Positions 1-7,953 of a DNA stretch of 64,000 nucleotides are shown piece after piece. Below the pieces are notes generated by a model. It saw only the letters and a program-made list of their open reading frames with translations. It ran no database searches and was not told where the DNA came from. Origin of the DNA: VRUE01 sp963702705 (GTDB lineage Bacteria; Actinomycetota; Thermoleophilia; Solirubrobacterales; 70-9). The stretch is taken from the NCBI GenBank assembly GCA_963702705.1, contig CAVPDR010000002.1, forward strand, positions 248,001 through 312,000, given 5' to 3'. The position numbers and the translations under genes were made by a program. The number at the start of each line of letters is the position of its first letter. Positions within the stretch are counted from its first letter, which is position 1.

Positions 1-146
1 CGAAGAACGAAGAAAGCCTGCGGATACGGCGCTCCTTAATCAAACGGCAGCGCAGCAATGAAGGCACTCGGCGCCGGGGATAGACTCCTGCGCCTCCCGC
101 TAGCCTGCTCGCTTGGCACAAAAAAGCTCATTTGGTGCCCGGAATG

Positions 147-1265
147 TCATCGACCGCTGCGATGAGATCGGCGCTTGTGGCGCAGTTTGTGATGTCGGCG
201 GTGCAAGTGGCGCGAGAGGGAAACCGCGGTGGGCTCCGGCAGGGGCTGCGTGACGCTATCGCCGCTCGCACGGTCGAACGGGGACAGCGGTCCGCCGTCG
301 CTCTGAGGAGGTTCTGGGTCGGCTGGCGGGGCGGGAGGTAGTGGGGTGAGGCCTGGCGTGAAGTACTGGGCGGCACCTTCGGCCGTTCCCTCCCTGTTTG
401 TCGCTTCAATGCTGTAGCGATACTTATAGGGTTCGAGCGTCACGCCGACCGAGTTCAGGTCGAGGCTGACATGCTGGACTCCACTTGGGCCGGAAATGTC
501 GCCGCTCGGTAGCGGGACATTATTTATCGAGCTCCACGGTCCCGGGCATGGCTGTTCGTAGATGCAGAACTGCGGGCAAGCTTCGCCCAGAAATCCGCAA
601 CCGTATGCGAGAAGGAATCGGTATTCGGTTGCCAGCCCGCCGGTGTCGATGTCAGCTTCGAGCGTCGCGTCGGTGGACGTAACGTTGGACACCGACTCGC
701 TTTCGATCATGGGCGGCCCTTCAAAGACCGCCGTTGCCAGCGGCGCTTTATCAAGGACGACTGGGTTCTGGACGTCAATAATGAACATCGGACATGCGAC
801 TCCCGGTTCGGGGTGCAACTGACAATAGGGTCGTGCTTCGTAGGTTTCGATGAGTGTCAGGCATGCCAACTGCCCCGGTTCGCCGGAGAGCGGCACTTCC
901 GAGACACTGAAAGACTGGGAACCTCCACTGGAATATTCAGCGCCTGACCATGCAAGGGCGAGTTTTTCGGTTGAGTGAGGCCACTGCCGTTGGCTGGCCG
1001 AGCATTCCGAGGTGCCAACCGTGACGTAGGGCTGCAGGGTACATCCGCTGGGGGCCACCAAACTTGGAGGGCTTCCTCCCCCGTATTCGCAGCCGCCCCA
1101 CGTGGCCGAGCCCGTGATGCTCGCCAGGGTCCAGCTCGAATTTGCTTCGCCGCGGATGATTTTGCCGCTCGAAGCTGACGCGATGGTCATAGGCGCAACC
1201 AACGGCACTACGAGCAAAAATGTAGCCGCCGCTGTCAGGCGTAGGAGTCGAAGACTCCCGCTCAT
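147..1265 (-). CDS. Secreted protein with a fibronectin-III-like segment, function unknown
   Basis: The protein is 372 aa. The ATG at 1265 was chosen because an AGGAAAAGG ribosome binding site lies 6 nt upstream and a clear signal peptide follows (hydrophobic stretch LTAAATFLLVVPLVAP, cleavage near residue 32). The open frame continues upstream to 2141, but that part is not protein-like and covers other genes. The N-terminal half is Cys/Ser/Gly rich. Around residues 210-320 the pattern TDATLEADIDTGGLATEYRF followed by YRYSIEATN resembles the FN3-like modules common in actinobacterial surface proteins. The last 25 residues are His/Arg/Lys rich, possibly binding the cell wall. No enzyme motif is visible, so the function is unknown. 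Confidence 0.75.
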   Translation of the reverse strand: MSGSLRLLRLTAAATFLLVVPLVAPMTIASASSGKIIRGEANSSWTLASITGSATWGGCEYGGGSPPSLVAPSGCTLQPYVTVGTSECSASQRQWPHSTEKLALAWSGAEYSSGGSQSFSVSEVPLSGEPGQLACLTLIETYEARPYCQLHPEPGVACPMFIIDVQNPVVLDKAPLATAVFEGPPMIESESVSNVTSTDATLEADIDTGGLATEYRFLLAYGCGFLGEACPQFCIYEQPCPGPWSSINNVPLPSGDISGPSGVQHVSLDLNSVGVTLEPYKYRYSIEATNREGTAEGAAQYFTPGLTPLPPAPPADPEPPQSDGGPLSPFDRASGDSVTQPLPEPTAVSLSRHLHRRHHKLRHKRRSHRSGR

Positions 1266-1408
1266 GGCGCACCTTTTCCTGATTGATGGCGATGGTTCAG
1301 ATCGATCAGTCGAGCCTAATGCCTCGGACACCCTGCAACAAGGCGTATCGGGAATGCAGGCCCATCTGGAGAGTCGCGCAGAAGTAGGAGCCCGAAGACC
1401 GTGAATTC

Positions 1409-1777
1409 CTAGTGGCCCCCGCTTCCACCTGCAAAGTACTCGGCCATCTCCGATATCCGGCAGGCGGAGTTGAGGGTCAGAAACAGGGCCCCCCTGAGCT
1501 CGACCCCCGTGCCTCGCTCGATGTTCTCGGCCGCCACGGCCTGGGACTCCACGTCGACGAACAACCGCACGCATTCCATCCTCAAGTCCGGGTAGTCGCG
1601 CAACTCGGCTTCGTAGCGGTCGCGGAGCGCATCGACTCCATGCAAAATGACGGAGCCGTCGCGGAAGACCAGGTCTGCGGCATAGAGTGAGTAGTAGCCC
1701 TCCAGATCCCGCCTGTTCCAGCGATTGACGTAGTCGGCGTAAAAGGTGGTCAACTCGGCGGCATTGAGCCTTGCCAT
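1409..1777 (-). CDS. SnoaL/NTF2-like small protein
   Basis: The protein is 122 aa and starts at ATG 1777. It has the usual length and order of the NTF2-like superfamily: an N-terminal helix (ELTTFYADYVNRWNRRDLEGYYSLYAAD), then F-DGSV--HGVDALRDRYE and a curved sheet. Members act as polyketide cyclases, isomerases or simple ligand-binding proteins, and nothing here fixes the substrate. It is divergent from the VOC pseudogene at 1842. A TAGGCT hexamer 8 nt before the ATG suggests a leaderless transcript. Confidence 0.75.
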   Translation of the reverse strand: MARLNAAELTTFYADYVNRWNRRDLEGYYSLYAADLVFRDGSVILHGVDALRDRYEAELRDYPDLRMECVRLFVDVESQAVAAENIERGTGVELRGALFLTLNSACRISEMAEYFAGGSGGH

Positions 1778-1785
1778 TGGCCGCG

Positions 1786-1791
1786 AGCCTA
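1786..1791 (-). promoter_or_regulatory. Leaderless-type -10 hexamer of the SnoaL-like gene
   Basis: TAGGCT lies 8 nt upstream of the ATG at 1777, leaving no room for a ribosome binding site. It faces the hexamer at 1829 across the divergent intergenic gap. Confidence 0.5.
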
Positions 1792-1828
1792 GTGGACGAG
1801 GACAGCCCAGGCACGGGGCCGGGTTCCC

Positions 1829-1834
1829 TACCAT
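1829..1834 (+). promoter_or_regulatory. Leaderless-type -10 hexamer of the VOC (glyoxalase-like) gene
   Basis: TACCAT lies 7 nt upstream of the ATG at 1842, the same spacing as at many genes in this window. It suggests transcription begins at the start codon. Confidence 0.5.
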
Positions 1835-1841
1835 CGGGCAG

Positions 1842-2280
1842 ATGACGATCCAGCGGATGGAGCACGTCGGCGTCGTGGTTGACGACCTTGCGGCGGCAAT
1901 CGAGTTCTTCGTCGAGCTCGGACTTCGAGCTCCAGGGCGAGACGCCGGTGAAGGGCCGTTGGGTGGACCGCATCGTGGGACTCGACGGCGTGCGGGCGGA
2001 GATCGCGATGCTGCAGACCCCGGACGGCCACGGACGGGTCGAGCTGGCGAAGTTCCACGTGCCGCCGGCCCCGGGCGGCGACCGACGCCCACCGGCAAAC
2101 GCACCGGGCCTCCGCCACGTCGCCTTCGCCGTCGAAGGCATTGACGAGATCGTCGCCGGTCTGCAAGCCCGCGGCGTCGAGCTCGTCGGCGAGCTGGAAC
2201 GCTACGAGGACAGCTATCGACTCTGCTACGTCCGCGGCCCCGAGGGGATCATCGTCGAGCTGGCAGAGCGGATCGGCTGA
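1842..2280 (+). pseudogene. VOC/glyoxalase-family gene broken by one extra base
   Basis: Reading from ATG 1842 gives MTIQRMEHVGVVVDDLAAA and VELGL, the normal start of a vicinal-oxygen-chelate protein. The frame then turns to nonsense, while the +1 frame continues with ELQGETPVKGRWVDRIVGLD through LRHVAFAVEGIDEIV to ELAERIG at 2280. Skipping one base near 1927 restores a normal protein of about 145 aa with both halves of the fold. No slippery heptamer is seen at the switch. It is either a recent pseudogene or a one-base sequencing error; the intact remainder suggests a young lesion. Such proteins bind a metal and act as lyases, isomerases or dioxygenases, and the substrate is unknown. Confidence 0.75.
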
Positions 2281-2292
2281 CGGATCCAGCCC

Positions 2293-2529
2293 ATGGCAGA
2301 GCAGGTGCCCATGGTCTCCAACGTCCTCGCCACAATCGAGCGCCGCGATTGGGTTCGGCTGGGATGCCTGCTCGATCCAGATGTCCACTGGACGACCGCG
2401 GTGGAGGAGCACCTGCATGGGCCAGGCGAGGTGATTGCGCTTCTTGCCGGCGACCCTCCCCCGGCCCCACCGGCGTTTCACGAAGTGCGCGATGGACTGA
2501 TCGTGCGCTGGATCGATACCCCTGGCTGA
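2293..2529 (+). CDS. Small NTF2/SnoaL-like protein
   Basis: The protein is 78 aa and starts 12 nt after the VOC remnant, so it may be co-transcribed with it. The pattern NVLATIERRDWVRLGCLLDPDVHWTT followed by GPGEVIALL and a closing strand GLIVRWIDTPG matches a short NTF2-like protein, shorter than the usual 110-130 aa. A hypothetical protein is the safe name. It is possibly a truncated paralogue of the gene at 1409. Confidence 0.55.
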   Translation: MAEQVPMVSNVLATIERRDWVRLGCLLDPDVHWTTAVEEHLHGPGEVIALLAGDPPPAPPAFHEVRDGLIVRWIDTPG

Positions 2530-2538
2530 GGGACAGAG

Positions 2539-2997
2539 CTACCGGTTGCGAACGCGACGGCCGATCTCTTCGTCCCGCGGGTAGTCAGCGGACTCCCAGA
2601 ACGCACCGGCGACCTCGTCCTCGAAGGCAACGAGCGCCGTCACCCGGCGCGCGCCGCGGCTGCGTAGGTAGTCCTCGCCAGCCCGCGTCAGCGCGATCCC
2701 GATGCCCTGACGCCGGTGCCCTTCGCGCACGGCGAGCCGGTACATGTTCCCGCGCCATCCATCCCAGCCGGCAATCAGGGCCCCTACGATCTCGTCGTCG
2801 CGCTCGGCGACCAGCAGGACCGCCGGGGAGTCCGAGAGCAGCCGTTCGATGTCGTCGAGGCTGTCGCCGGTACTTGCGTGCTCGCTCCGCGCCTGAGCCC
2901 ACAGCTCCAGGACCGCCTGCGCGTCCTCGCGCCGGCAGCTGCGTATCGTGATTTCCTCGCCGGTCAAGCCGGCAGTATCGCAAGCCCCGGTCCCCAT
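2539..2997 (-). CDS. GNAT-family N-acetyltransferase
   Basis: The protein is about 152 aa. The GNAT core is clear: ITIRSCRREDAQAVLELW (strand 1/helix 1), VLLVAERDDEIVGALIAGWDG (strands 2-4), the acetyl-CoA loop VREGHRRQGIGIALTRAGEDYLRSRG with the R/Q-x-x-G-x-G/A pattern, and the C-terminal AFWESADYPRDEEIGRR. The acceptor is unknown; the GYxxxxx tail resembles RimI-like enzymes. The ATG at 2997 lacks a good ribosome site, and a TTG about 30 nt inside, just before the domain, is an alternative start. Confidence 0.8.
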   Translation of the reverse strand: MGTGACDTAGLTGEEITIRSCRREDAQAVLELWAQARSEHASTGDSLDDIERLLSDSPAVLLVAERDDEIVGALIAGWDGWRGNMYRLAVREGHRRQGIGIALTRAGEDYLRSRGARRVTALVAFEDEVAGAFWESADYPRDEEIGRRVRNR

Positions 2998-3080
2998 CCA
3001 GGCACGCGACGACAACTCCTGGGCACTACTTGAGTTCTTCTCTATAGACCGGGGCATCCTTGGCGGGAAGCGTCCTATGG

Positions 3081-3338
3081 ATGGCACCGCGCAAAGAACC
3101 TCAACCGGCTCTTGGCCAGGCGATTCGCCGCCTGCGGACCGAGCGCGATCTGAGCCAGGAGGAACTTGGGCACCTGGCCGAGATCCATCCGACCTGGATC
3201 TCCCACATCGAGTCGGGACGGACGAACCCCGCTTGGGGCACGGTCCGCCGCATCGCCGCTGTCTTCGAGGTGAGGCTTTCCGAGGTCGTGTTGCTGGCCG
3301 AGAGGCTGTCCGACGACGCCGGGGACGGACCGACCTGA
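3081..3338 (+). CDS. XRE-family helix-turn-helix regulator
   Basis: The protein is 85 aa. The HTH_3 domain fills residues 5-70: LGQAIRRLRTERDLSQEELG, then IHPTWISHIESGRTNPAWGTVRRIAAVFEV, with the recognition helix in TWISHIESGR. No second domain is present, so it is a single-domain DNA-binding protein. An upstream in-frame ATG at 3060 adds seven residues; the ATG at 3081 is preferred because the domain starts right after it and GGGAAG lies upstream. The target operator is unknown. Confidence 0.8.
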   Translation: MAPRKEPQPALGQAIRRLRTERDLSQEELGHLAEIHPTWISHIESGRTNPAWGTVRRIAAVFEVRLSEVVLLAERLSDDAGDGPT

Positions 3339-3490
3339 AGCCGCGCACCGCGGCGCGGCGCTCTTGGCACCGGCGCGGCTGACGCAGTAGATCCACGAGG
3401 CTCCCTACCTGCGGACCCACATACATAGAGACGTCTCTCCTCCCTCAAGTAACCCCAGAAGAGACGACGAGAGGCTAGCCGATTGAGCGT

Positions 3491-3511
3491 ATTGGCGCAA
3501 GCCCAATTTTT
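3491..3511 (+). terminator. Weak hairpin with T-run
   Basis: A short ATTGG/CCAAT stem is followed by TTTTT, which fits a rho-independent terminator for plus-strand transcription past the XRE gene. It also lies just beyond the dxs stop. The stem is only 5-6 bp. Confidence 0.35.
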
Positions 3512-3531
3512 GAAGCGGATCTCTGGCCTGG

Positions 3532-5622
3532 TCAGCTGAGGGCGGGCTCGCCCGAGCGCAGCGCGGCGAGAACGCGTTCGGCCACCGCTGAGCCCGTCAG
3601 ACCTGCCTCTTCGCGCAGCAGCGCCGGCTTGCCGTGCGTGACGTAGCGATCGGGAAGGCCGAGGCGAAGCACGCGGGCGCGCTCCTCAGAGCGCTCGCCG
3701 AAGGCGTCCTCGAGATGTTCGAGCACACCGGAGCCGAAGCCGCCCGGCAACACGTTCTCCTCGATCGTGACGACCAGGTCGTGACCTAGGGCCAGGTTCT
3801 CCAGCAGCGCGGCGTCGAGCGGCTTGGCAAAGCGCGCGTCGGCGACAGTCGCGGCGAGGTCGTGCTCGGCGAGAATCCCCGCCGCCTCGAGCGCCACCGC
3901 GACGCCGTAGCCGTAGCCCACCAGCGCCACCTGCTCGCCCCTCGCCAGCACCTCACCGGTGCCGACCGGAATCGACGCGGCCTCCTCCGGCAGCTCGACC
4001 CCCTCGGCTGCGCCGCGCGGGTAGCGCAGGGCCACCGCGCCGCGGTGCTCAAGCGCGGTGCGCAGCATGTGGACCAGCATCGCCTCGTCGCGGGGCGCCA
4101 TCACGACGACGTTGGGGATCGGACGGAAGTAGGAGACGTCGAAGGCGCCGTGGTGGGTCGGGCCGTCGTCGCCGACCAGGCCGGCACGGTCCATCGCGAA
4201 GGTGACGTCGAGCCCCTGCAGGCAGACGTCGTGGATGATCTGGTCGTAGGCGCGCTGGAGGAAGGTCGAGTAGATCGCGCAGACCGGCTTCGCGCCCTGG
4301 ATCGCCAGGCCCGAAGCGAGCAGGACCGCATTCTGCTCGGCGATGCCGACGTCGTAGTACTGCCCGGGCACTTCATCGGCCAGCTTCTGCAGGCCGGTCC
4401 CCCCCGCCATCGCCGCCGTGATCCCGATCACGCGCTCGTCGCGCCGCGCCTCGGCGACCAGCGCCTCGCCGAAGACCTGCGTGTACTGCGGCGGCGCCCC
4501 GGCGGCGGGGGGCTTCTCCAGCCGCTCCGGCGCGATCGCCTCGGGCGCATCAGACTCCCGCACCGCGACCGGCGGCCGATGGGCCTCATCCGTCCGCGAT
4601 ATGGACGCCTCAGGCCCGTCGGCGGGCTTTTCGGCGGGGGTGCCGTTGACGATCGAGTTGGGCTTGGCCGCGTGCCATTTCTCCATCGACTCAAGGCCAC
4701 CCTCTTCGGCCGGCGCGAAGCCCTTGCCCTTGACCGTGTGGATGTGGACGACGACCGGCCGCTCGGCCTCGAAGGCCTCCCGCAATGCCTCGCGCAGGGC
4801 GTGCACGTCGTGGCCGTCGATCACGCCCATGTAGGCGAGGTCGAGCTCCTCGAAGAAGAGGCCGGGCGCCCAGTAGGCCTTGATCGCCGACTTGATCTCC
4901 GGCCCGAGCCGCTCGATTCGCCGGCCGAGGCCGAGCGGCAGCTTGGTCAGCCGGTCCTCGACTCCCTCGCGAGCGTGAAAGAGGCGCGGGTTGAGCCGAA
5001 TTCGGTTGAAATAGCGCGAGAGCGCGCCGACGTTCGGCGAGATCGACATCCCGTTGTCGTTGAGCACGATCACCATCGGCGTCTGCAGTCCACCCGCGGC
5101 GTGCAGCGACTCGTAGGCGACGCCGCCGGTAAGGGCGCCGTCGCCGATCACCGCCGCGACCTTGCCGTCCTCGCCGATCCCCTTGCGCATCGCCTCCTTG
5201 AGGCCGAGGCCGTAGCCGATCGAGGTCGAGGCGTGCCCGGCACCCATGATGTCGTGCTCGGACTCGAAGATCGAGCAGAACGGCGCCAGGCCCTCGTACT
5301 GGCGGATCGTCGGCAGGCCGTCGCGGCGGCCGGTGAGGATCTTGTGCGGGTAGGCCTGGTGGCCGACGTCCCAGAGCACCTTGTCGCGCGGCGAGTCGAG
5401 CAGGCTGTGCAGCGCCACCGCCAGCTCGCAGGTGCCCAGGTTGGCGCCGAAGTGGCCGCCGATCTCGCCGATCGTGTCGATGATGTAGGTGCGCATCTCC
5501 TGCGCCACCTGCTGCAGCTGATCGTCGCTCAGCCCATGCAGGTCAGCCGGACCATCGATGCGGTCCAGCAGGCGCGGCGTCTCGCCGGCCTCGTGCCCCG
5601 TCGCTTTTCCGTTCTCTGTCAT
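3532..5622 (-). CDS. dxs: 1-deoxy-D-xylulose-5-phosphate synthase
   Basis: The 696 aa enzyme makes DXP from pyruvate and glyceraldehyde-3-phosphate using TPP, the first step of the MEP isoprenoid pathway. TPP-domain motifs are visible: VGHQAYPHK near residue 87, GDGALTGG at about 160 and LNDNGMSIS near 188. The transketolase-like pyrimidine domain carries FMDRAGLVGDDGPTHHG-type residues (here FAMDRAGLVGDDGPTHHGAF), and the C-terminal domain is complete. It is about 70 residues longer than typical because of a Pro/Ala/Glu-rich insert (roughly 315-385) between domains I and II. The start ATG overlaps the ispA stop as ATGA, so the two are translationally coupled in the nusB-xseB-ispA-dxs operon. 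Confidence 0.97.
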   Translation of the reverse strand: MTENGKATGHEAGETPRLLDRIDGPADLHGLSDDQLQQVAQEMRTYIIDTIGEIGGHFGANLGTCELAVALHSLLDSPRDKVLWDVGHQAYPHKILTGRRDGLPTIRQYEGLAPFCSIFESEHDIMGAGHASTSIGYGLGLKEAMRKGIGEDGKVAAVIGDGALTGGVAYESLHAAGGLQTPMVIVLNDNGMSISPNVGALSRYFNRIRLNPRLFHAREGVEDRLTKLPLGLGRRIERLGPEIKSAIKAYWAPGLFFEELDLAYMGVIDGHDVHALREALREAFEAERPVVVHIHTVKGKGFAPAEEGGLESMEKWHAAKPNSIVNGTPAEKPADGPEASISRTDEAHRPPVAVRESDAPEAIAPERLEKPPAAGAPPQYTQVFGEALVAEARRDERVIGITAAMAGGTGLQKLADEVPGQYYDVGIAEQNAVLLASGLAIQGAKPVCAIYSTFLQRAYDQIIHDVCLQGLDVTFAMDRAGLVGDDGPTHHGAFDVSYFRPIPNVVVMAPRDEAMLVHMLRTALEHRGAVALRYPRGAAEGVELPEEAASIPVGTGEVLARGEQVALVGYGYGVAVALEAAGILAEHDLAATVADARFAKPLDAALLENLALGHDLVVTIEENVLPGGFGSGVLEHLEDAFGERSEERARVLRLGLPDRYVTHGKPALLREEAGLTGSAVAERVLAALRSGEPALS

Positions 5623-6482
5623 TCGTCTCTGGTGAAGATGTAGTCGGCGATTCGGCTCAGGTCGCCGGTCTCGCCCTCGGCTTCGGCCAGCGCCCCGGTC
5701 GCCTTGGCGTGGGACTCGGCAGCAAGCTCCCGCGCCTGCTCCAGGCCGAAGAGGCTGACGTAGGTGAGTTTGCCATGTCGCTCGTCGCTTCCATGGGTCT
5801 TGCCGAGCTGCTCGTCGCTTCCGGTCACGTCGAGGATGTCGTCGACGATCTGGAAGAGCACGCCCAGCTCGCTGGCAAATCGGCGAAAGGGAATTGTCTC
5901 AGGTTCGGAGAGCCCGTTCAGGGTGAGCACGACGCCGACGCTGGCGGCGATCAGCCGTCCGGTCTTCAGCGTGTGCAGGGTGCGCAGGTCCTTGGCGTCG
6001 CGCTCGGCCACCGCGACGTCGACGTACTGACCGCCGACCATGCCGTCGACGCCTGTGGCGGCGCTGAGCTCACGCAGCGCCGCCAGCACCCGTGCCGGCT
6101 CTCCGGGCTGCTCGCTGAAGAGCCGCACCGCCTCGGCGAAGAGGCCGTCGCCGGCGAGGATCGCGACGTCTTCGCCGAACTTGACGTGCGAGGTCGGCTG
6201 GCCGCGGCGCAGCTCGTCGTCGTCCATCGCCGGCAGGTCGTCGTGGATCAGCGAGTAGGTGTGGATCAGCTCAACCGCGCAGGCGACCGGCAGGAAGTCG
6301 CCGGGCTCGGCGCCAAGCGCCCGCGCGGTGGCCAGCGCCAGCACCGGGCGCACCCGCTTGCCGCCGCCGAGCAGGGAGTAGCGCATCGCCTCCTCCAGGC
6401 CGGCGGTGGCCGCCGGCGCCGGAAAGCGCAGCCGCTCCAGCTCGGCGTCAACCAGCGCGCGCAGGTCTTCGGGGTAGCTCAC
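5619..6482 (-). CDS. ispA: Polyprenyl (farnesyl/geranylgeranyl) diphosphate synthase
   Basis: The protein is 287 aa from the GTG at 6482. This start places SYPEDLRALVDAELERL first and avoids overlap with xseB; an in-frame ATG at 6596 would overlap xseB fully. Both Asp-rich motifs are present: IHDDLPAMDDDELRRG (first) and FQIVDDILDV (second), with GGKRVRPVL for IPP binding and KTGRLI/GK-DE-K-TY. It condenses IPP with allylic diphosphates downstream of dxs, whose start overlaps its stop. Length fits short-chain synthases; the product chain length cannot be decided from sequence. Confidence 0.93.
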   Translation of the reverse strand: MSYPEDLRALVDAELERLRFPAPAATAGLEEAMRYSLLGGGKRVRPVLALATARALGAEPGDFLPVACAVELIHTYSLIHDDLPAMDDDELRRGQPTSHVKFGEDVAILAGDGLFAEAVRLFSEQPGEPARVLAALRELSAATGVDGMVGGQYVDVAVAERDAKDLRTLHTLKTGRLIAASVGVVLTLNGLSEPETIPFRRFASELGVLFQIVDDILDVTGSDEQLGKTHGSDERHGKLTYVSLFGLEQARELAAESHAKATGALAEAEGETGDLSRIADYIFTRDE

Positions 6483-6498
6483 TGGTGGGTGGACGCGC

Positions 6499-6675
6499 TC
6501 ATTGCGACGCGGCCTCGCCCTCGCGGATGCGGCGGTTGGTCTCCTCGACCGCCTCGGCCGATAGCTCGGCCGCCTCGTGGGCGAGATCGGCGGCATCGGC
6601 GTCGGTGGCCTCCCCGCCCTCGAGCTCGCGAGAAATCGCGGTCAAGCGCTCGGAGATCTCGCGCAGGCGGCTCAT
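6499..6675 (-). CDS. xseB: Exodeoxyribonuclease VII small subunit
   Basis: The protein is 58 aa, begins MSRLREISERLTAISRELE and is one predicted coiled coil rich in Glu and Ala, as expected for XseB. Its ATG overlaps the nusB stop (ATGA) and its stop lies 16 nt before ispA. The large subunit gene xseA, usually adjacent, is not in this window. The assignment rests on size, coiled coil and position next to ispA/nusB, since XseB has little sequence signature. Confidence 0.7.
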   Translation of the reverse strand: MSRLREISERLTAISRELEGGEATDADAADLAHEAAELSAEAVEETNRRIREGEAASQ

Positions 6676-7052
6676 CGCACCCCTTCGCGCTCGCGCACGA
6701 TCGCACCGAGCACGCCGTTGACGAACCCCGGCGCATCGGCGCCGCAGTACTCCTTGGCGATCTCGATCGCCTCATCGATCGCGACCTCGGTCGGCACGTC
6801 GTCGCTGTGCTCGATCTCGTAGAGCGCCACCCGCATCAGGTTGCGCTCCAGCGGCGCGATCCGCTCCAGCTCCCAGCCCTTTGCGTGGGCGGCGATCGCG
6901 GCGTCGAGCTCGTCCCGATGCGCCTCCACCGCGCCCGCCAGCTCACGCGTGAAGGGACGCGACTCAGCCACGAGCTCCTCCAGCGGACGACCGGTCACGT
7001 CACGCTGGTAACAGGCGAAGACGGCGTCGCGGCGCTGGTCGGACCTACGCAT
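6672..7052 (-). CDS. nusB: Transcription antitermination factor NusB
   Basis: The protein is 126 aa, all helical. MRRSDQRRDAVFACYQRDVTG at the N-terminus and the C-terminal block RNLMRVALYEIEH, PTEVAIDEAIEIAKEYCG, FVNGVLGAI are diagnostic. NusB binds boxA RNA with NusE (S10) in rRNA antitermination complexes. The ATG at 7052 was chosen over an upstream in-frame start that would run into the lipoprotein gene. It is the first gene of the coupled nusB-xseB-ispA-dxs series. Confidence 0.95.
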   Translation of the reverse strand: MRRSDQRRDAVFACYQRDVTGRPLEELVAESRPFTRELAGAVEAHRDELDAAIAAHAKGWELERIAPLERNLMRVALYEIEHSDDVPTEVAIDEAIEIAKEYCGADAPGFVNGVLGAIVREREGVR

Positions 7053-7107
7053 GACGCCATTCTCGCGCTTCCGGCGGCCGGAGCGCGCAGCCCGCCTTCC
7101 CGTCGCC

Positions 7108-7953
7108 TCAGCCGCGCGTGTAGCCAACGGCCATGAGGCCGACGTCACCGGAGGTGTCGAGTACTTCTTTGCGCAGGGCGAGCGGTTCGAAGCCCTTGCT
7201 CGGCGAGAGCTTTTTCGGCACCGCGAAGAGGGCGAACATATACGTTTCGCCTTCGCCTGGGGGGCAGATTTCATAGCCCACCTTGCCGGAGCTGTTGCGG
7301 CCGACGACGGCGCCCTTGGGCAGCTTTCCGGCCTCGATTTCAGTCAGGTCGGGACTCAGCCCCGCCACGGCCCAATCGAAGAAGAGTTTTTCTTCCACCG
7401 GCTGGATGCTCATCGCGAAGAGGGCCAGTTCGGCGGTTCCCGGCGGCACGCCCTGCCACTGCAGCGCGGGCGAGAGGTTCTTGCCGTCGCAGGTGTACAG
7501 GGCGGGCATCGCCGGCGGGCCGGCCGCGGAGGGCTGGACCGAGGGGCTCTGCAGGACCATGTCAGCCACCGTCGCTTCCCTCTTCTGCTGGGGGGTGATG
7601 CCGGGCTCGGGCGCGCCTTTGGGCTGCGCAATGCGTGGGCCGTGCTTGCCCCCGGTGGAGTTCGATTCGCCTTCGCTTCCCGAGGCGTCGCCTCCGCTGC
7701 CGCCGGCACCGCCTTCCGCCTTGGCAGTTCCCGCGCCCGCTTCGCCGCCGGCGCCGTTGGCGGTCGCCGCGCTCGAGGCTTCTGAGCTCGAACCGGCCCC
7801 GCCCGAGGCTTCTGAGCTCGAGCTGTCCGAGGACGAGCCGCCCCCGCAGCCGGCAAGCACAAGCGCCGAGACGACGAGCGCCAGGAAGAGCCTGGCGCTC
7901 GTCGTCTTCGCGAGCTTGGCTAGGAAACGCTTATCGCCTGTTCCCTGTGCCAT
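7108..7953 (-). CDS. Lipoprotein with PEBP-like (YbhB/YbcL) domain
   Basis: The protein is 281 aa. A signal with lipobox LVLAGC sits at about residues 31-36, followed by an 80-residue Gly/Ser/Ala/Glu-rich linker. The C-terminal half (from about 140) is a phosphatidylethanolamine-binding-protein fold: YTCDGKNLSPALQWQGVPPG, FFDWAVAGL, GKVGYEICPP and YMFALFAVPKKL correspond to the D-x-SP and G-x-Y-GPCPP motifs. The protein would be anchored outside the membrane by its lipid. Ligand and role are unknown. Its start lies 34 bp inside the end of the upstream secreted gene, implying coupling. Confidence 0.8.
   Translation of the reverse strand: MAQGTGDKRFLAKLAKTTSARLFLALVVSALVLAGCGGGSSSDSSSSEASGGAGSSSEASSAATANGAGGEAGAGTAKAEGGAGGSGGDASGSEGESNSTGGKHGPRIAQPKGAPEPGITPQQKREATVADMVLQSPSVQPSAAGPPAMPALYTCDGKNLSPALQWQGVPPGTAELALFAMSIQPVEEKLFFDWAVAGLSPDLTEIEAGKLPKGAVVGRNSSGKVGYEICPPGEGETYMFALFAVPKKLSPSKGFEPLALRKEVLDTSGDVGLMAVGYTRG

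Noticed and set aside
1915..1935. Programmed frameshift in the VOC gene
   Set aside because: No slippery heptamer, downstream structure or internal ribosome site is visible at the switch.
147..2141. A single 664-residue minus-strand frame
   Set aside because: Only the part after 1265 has a signal peptide and protein-like sequence; the rest overlaps the SnoaL-like and VOC genes.
3862..5643. Long plus-strand frame opposite dxs, and similar long frames opposite aroKB, aroC, alaS and the permeases
   Set aside because: They are mirror frames of GC-rich coding genes, with Arg/Asp/Gly/Val-rich sequence and no family features.
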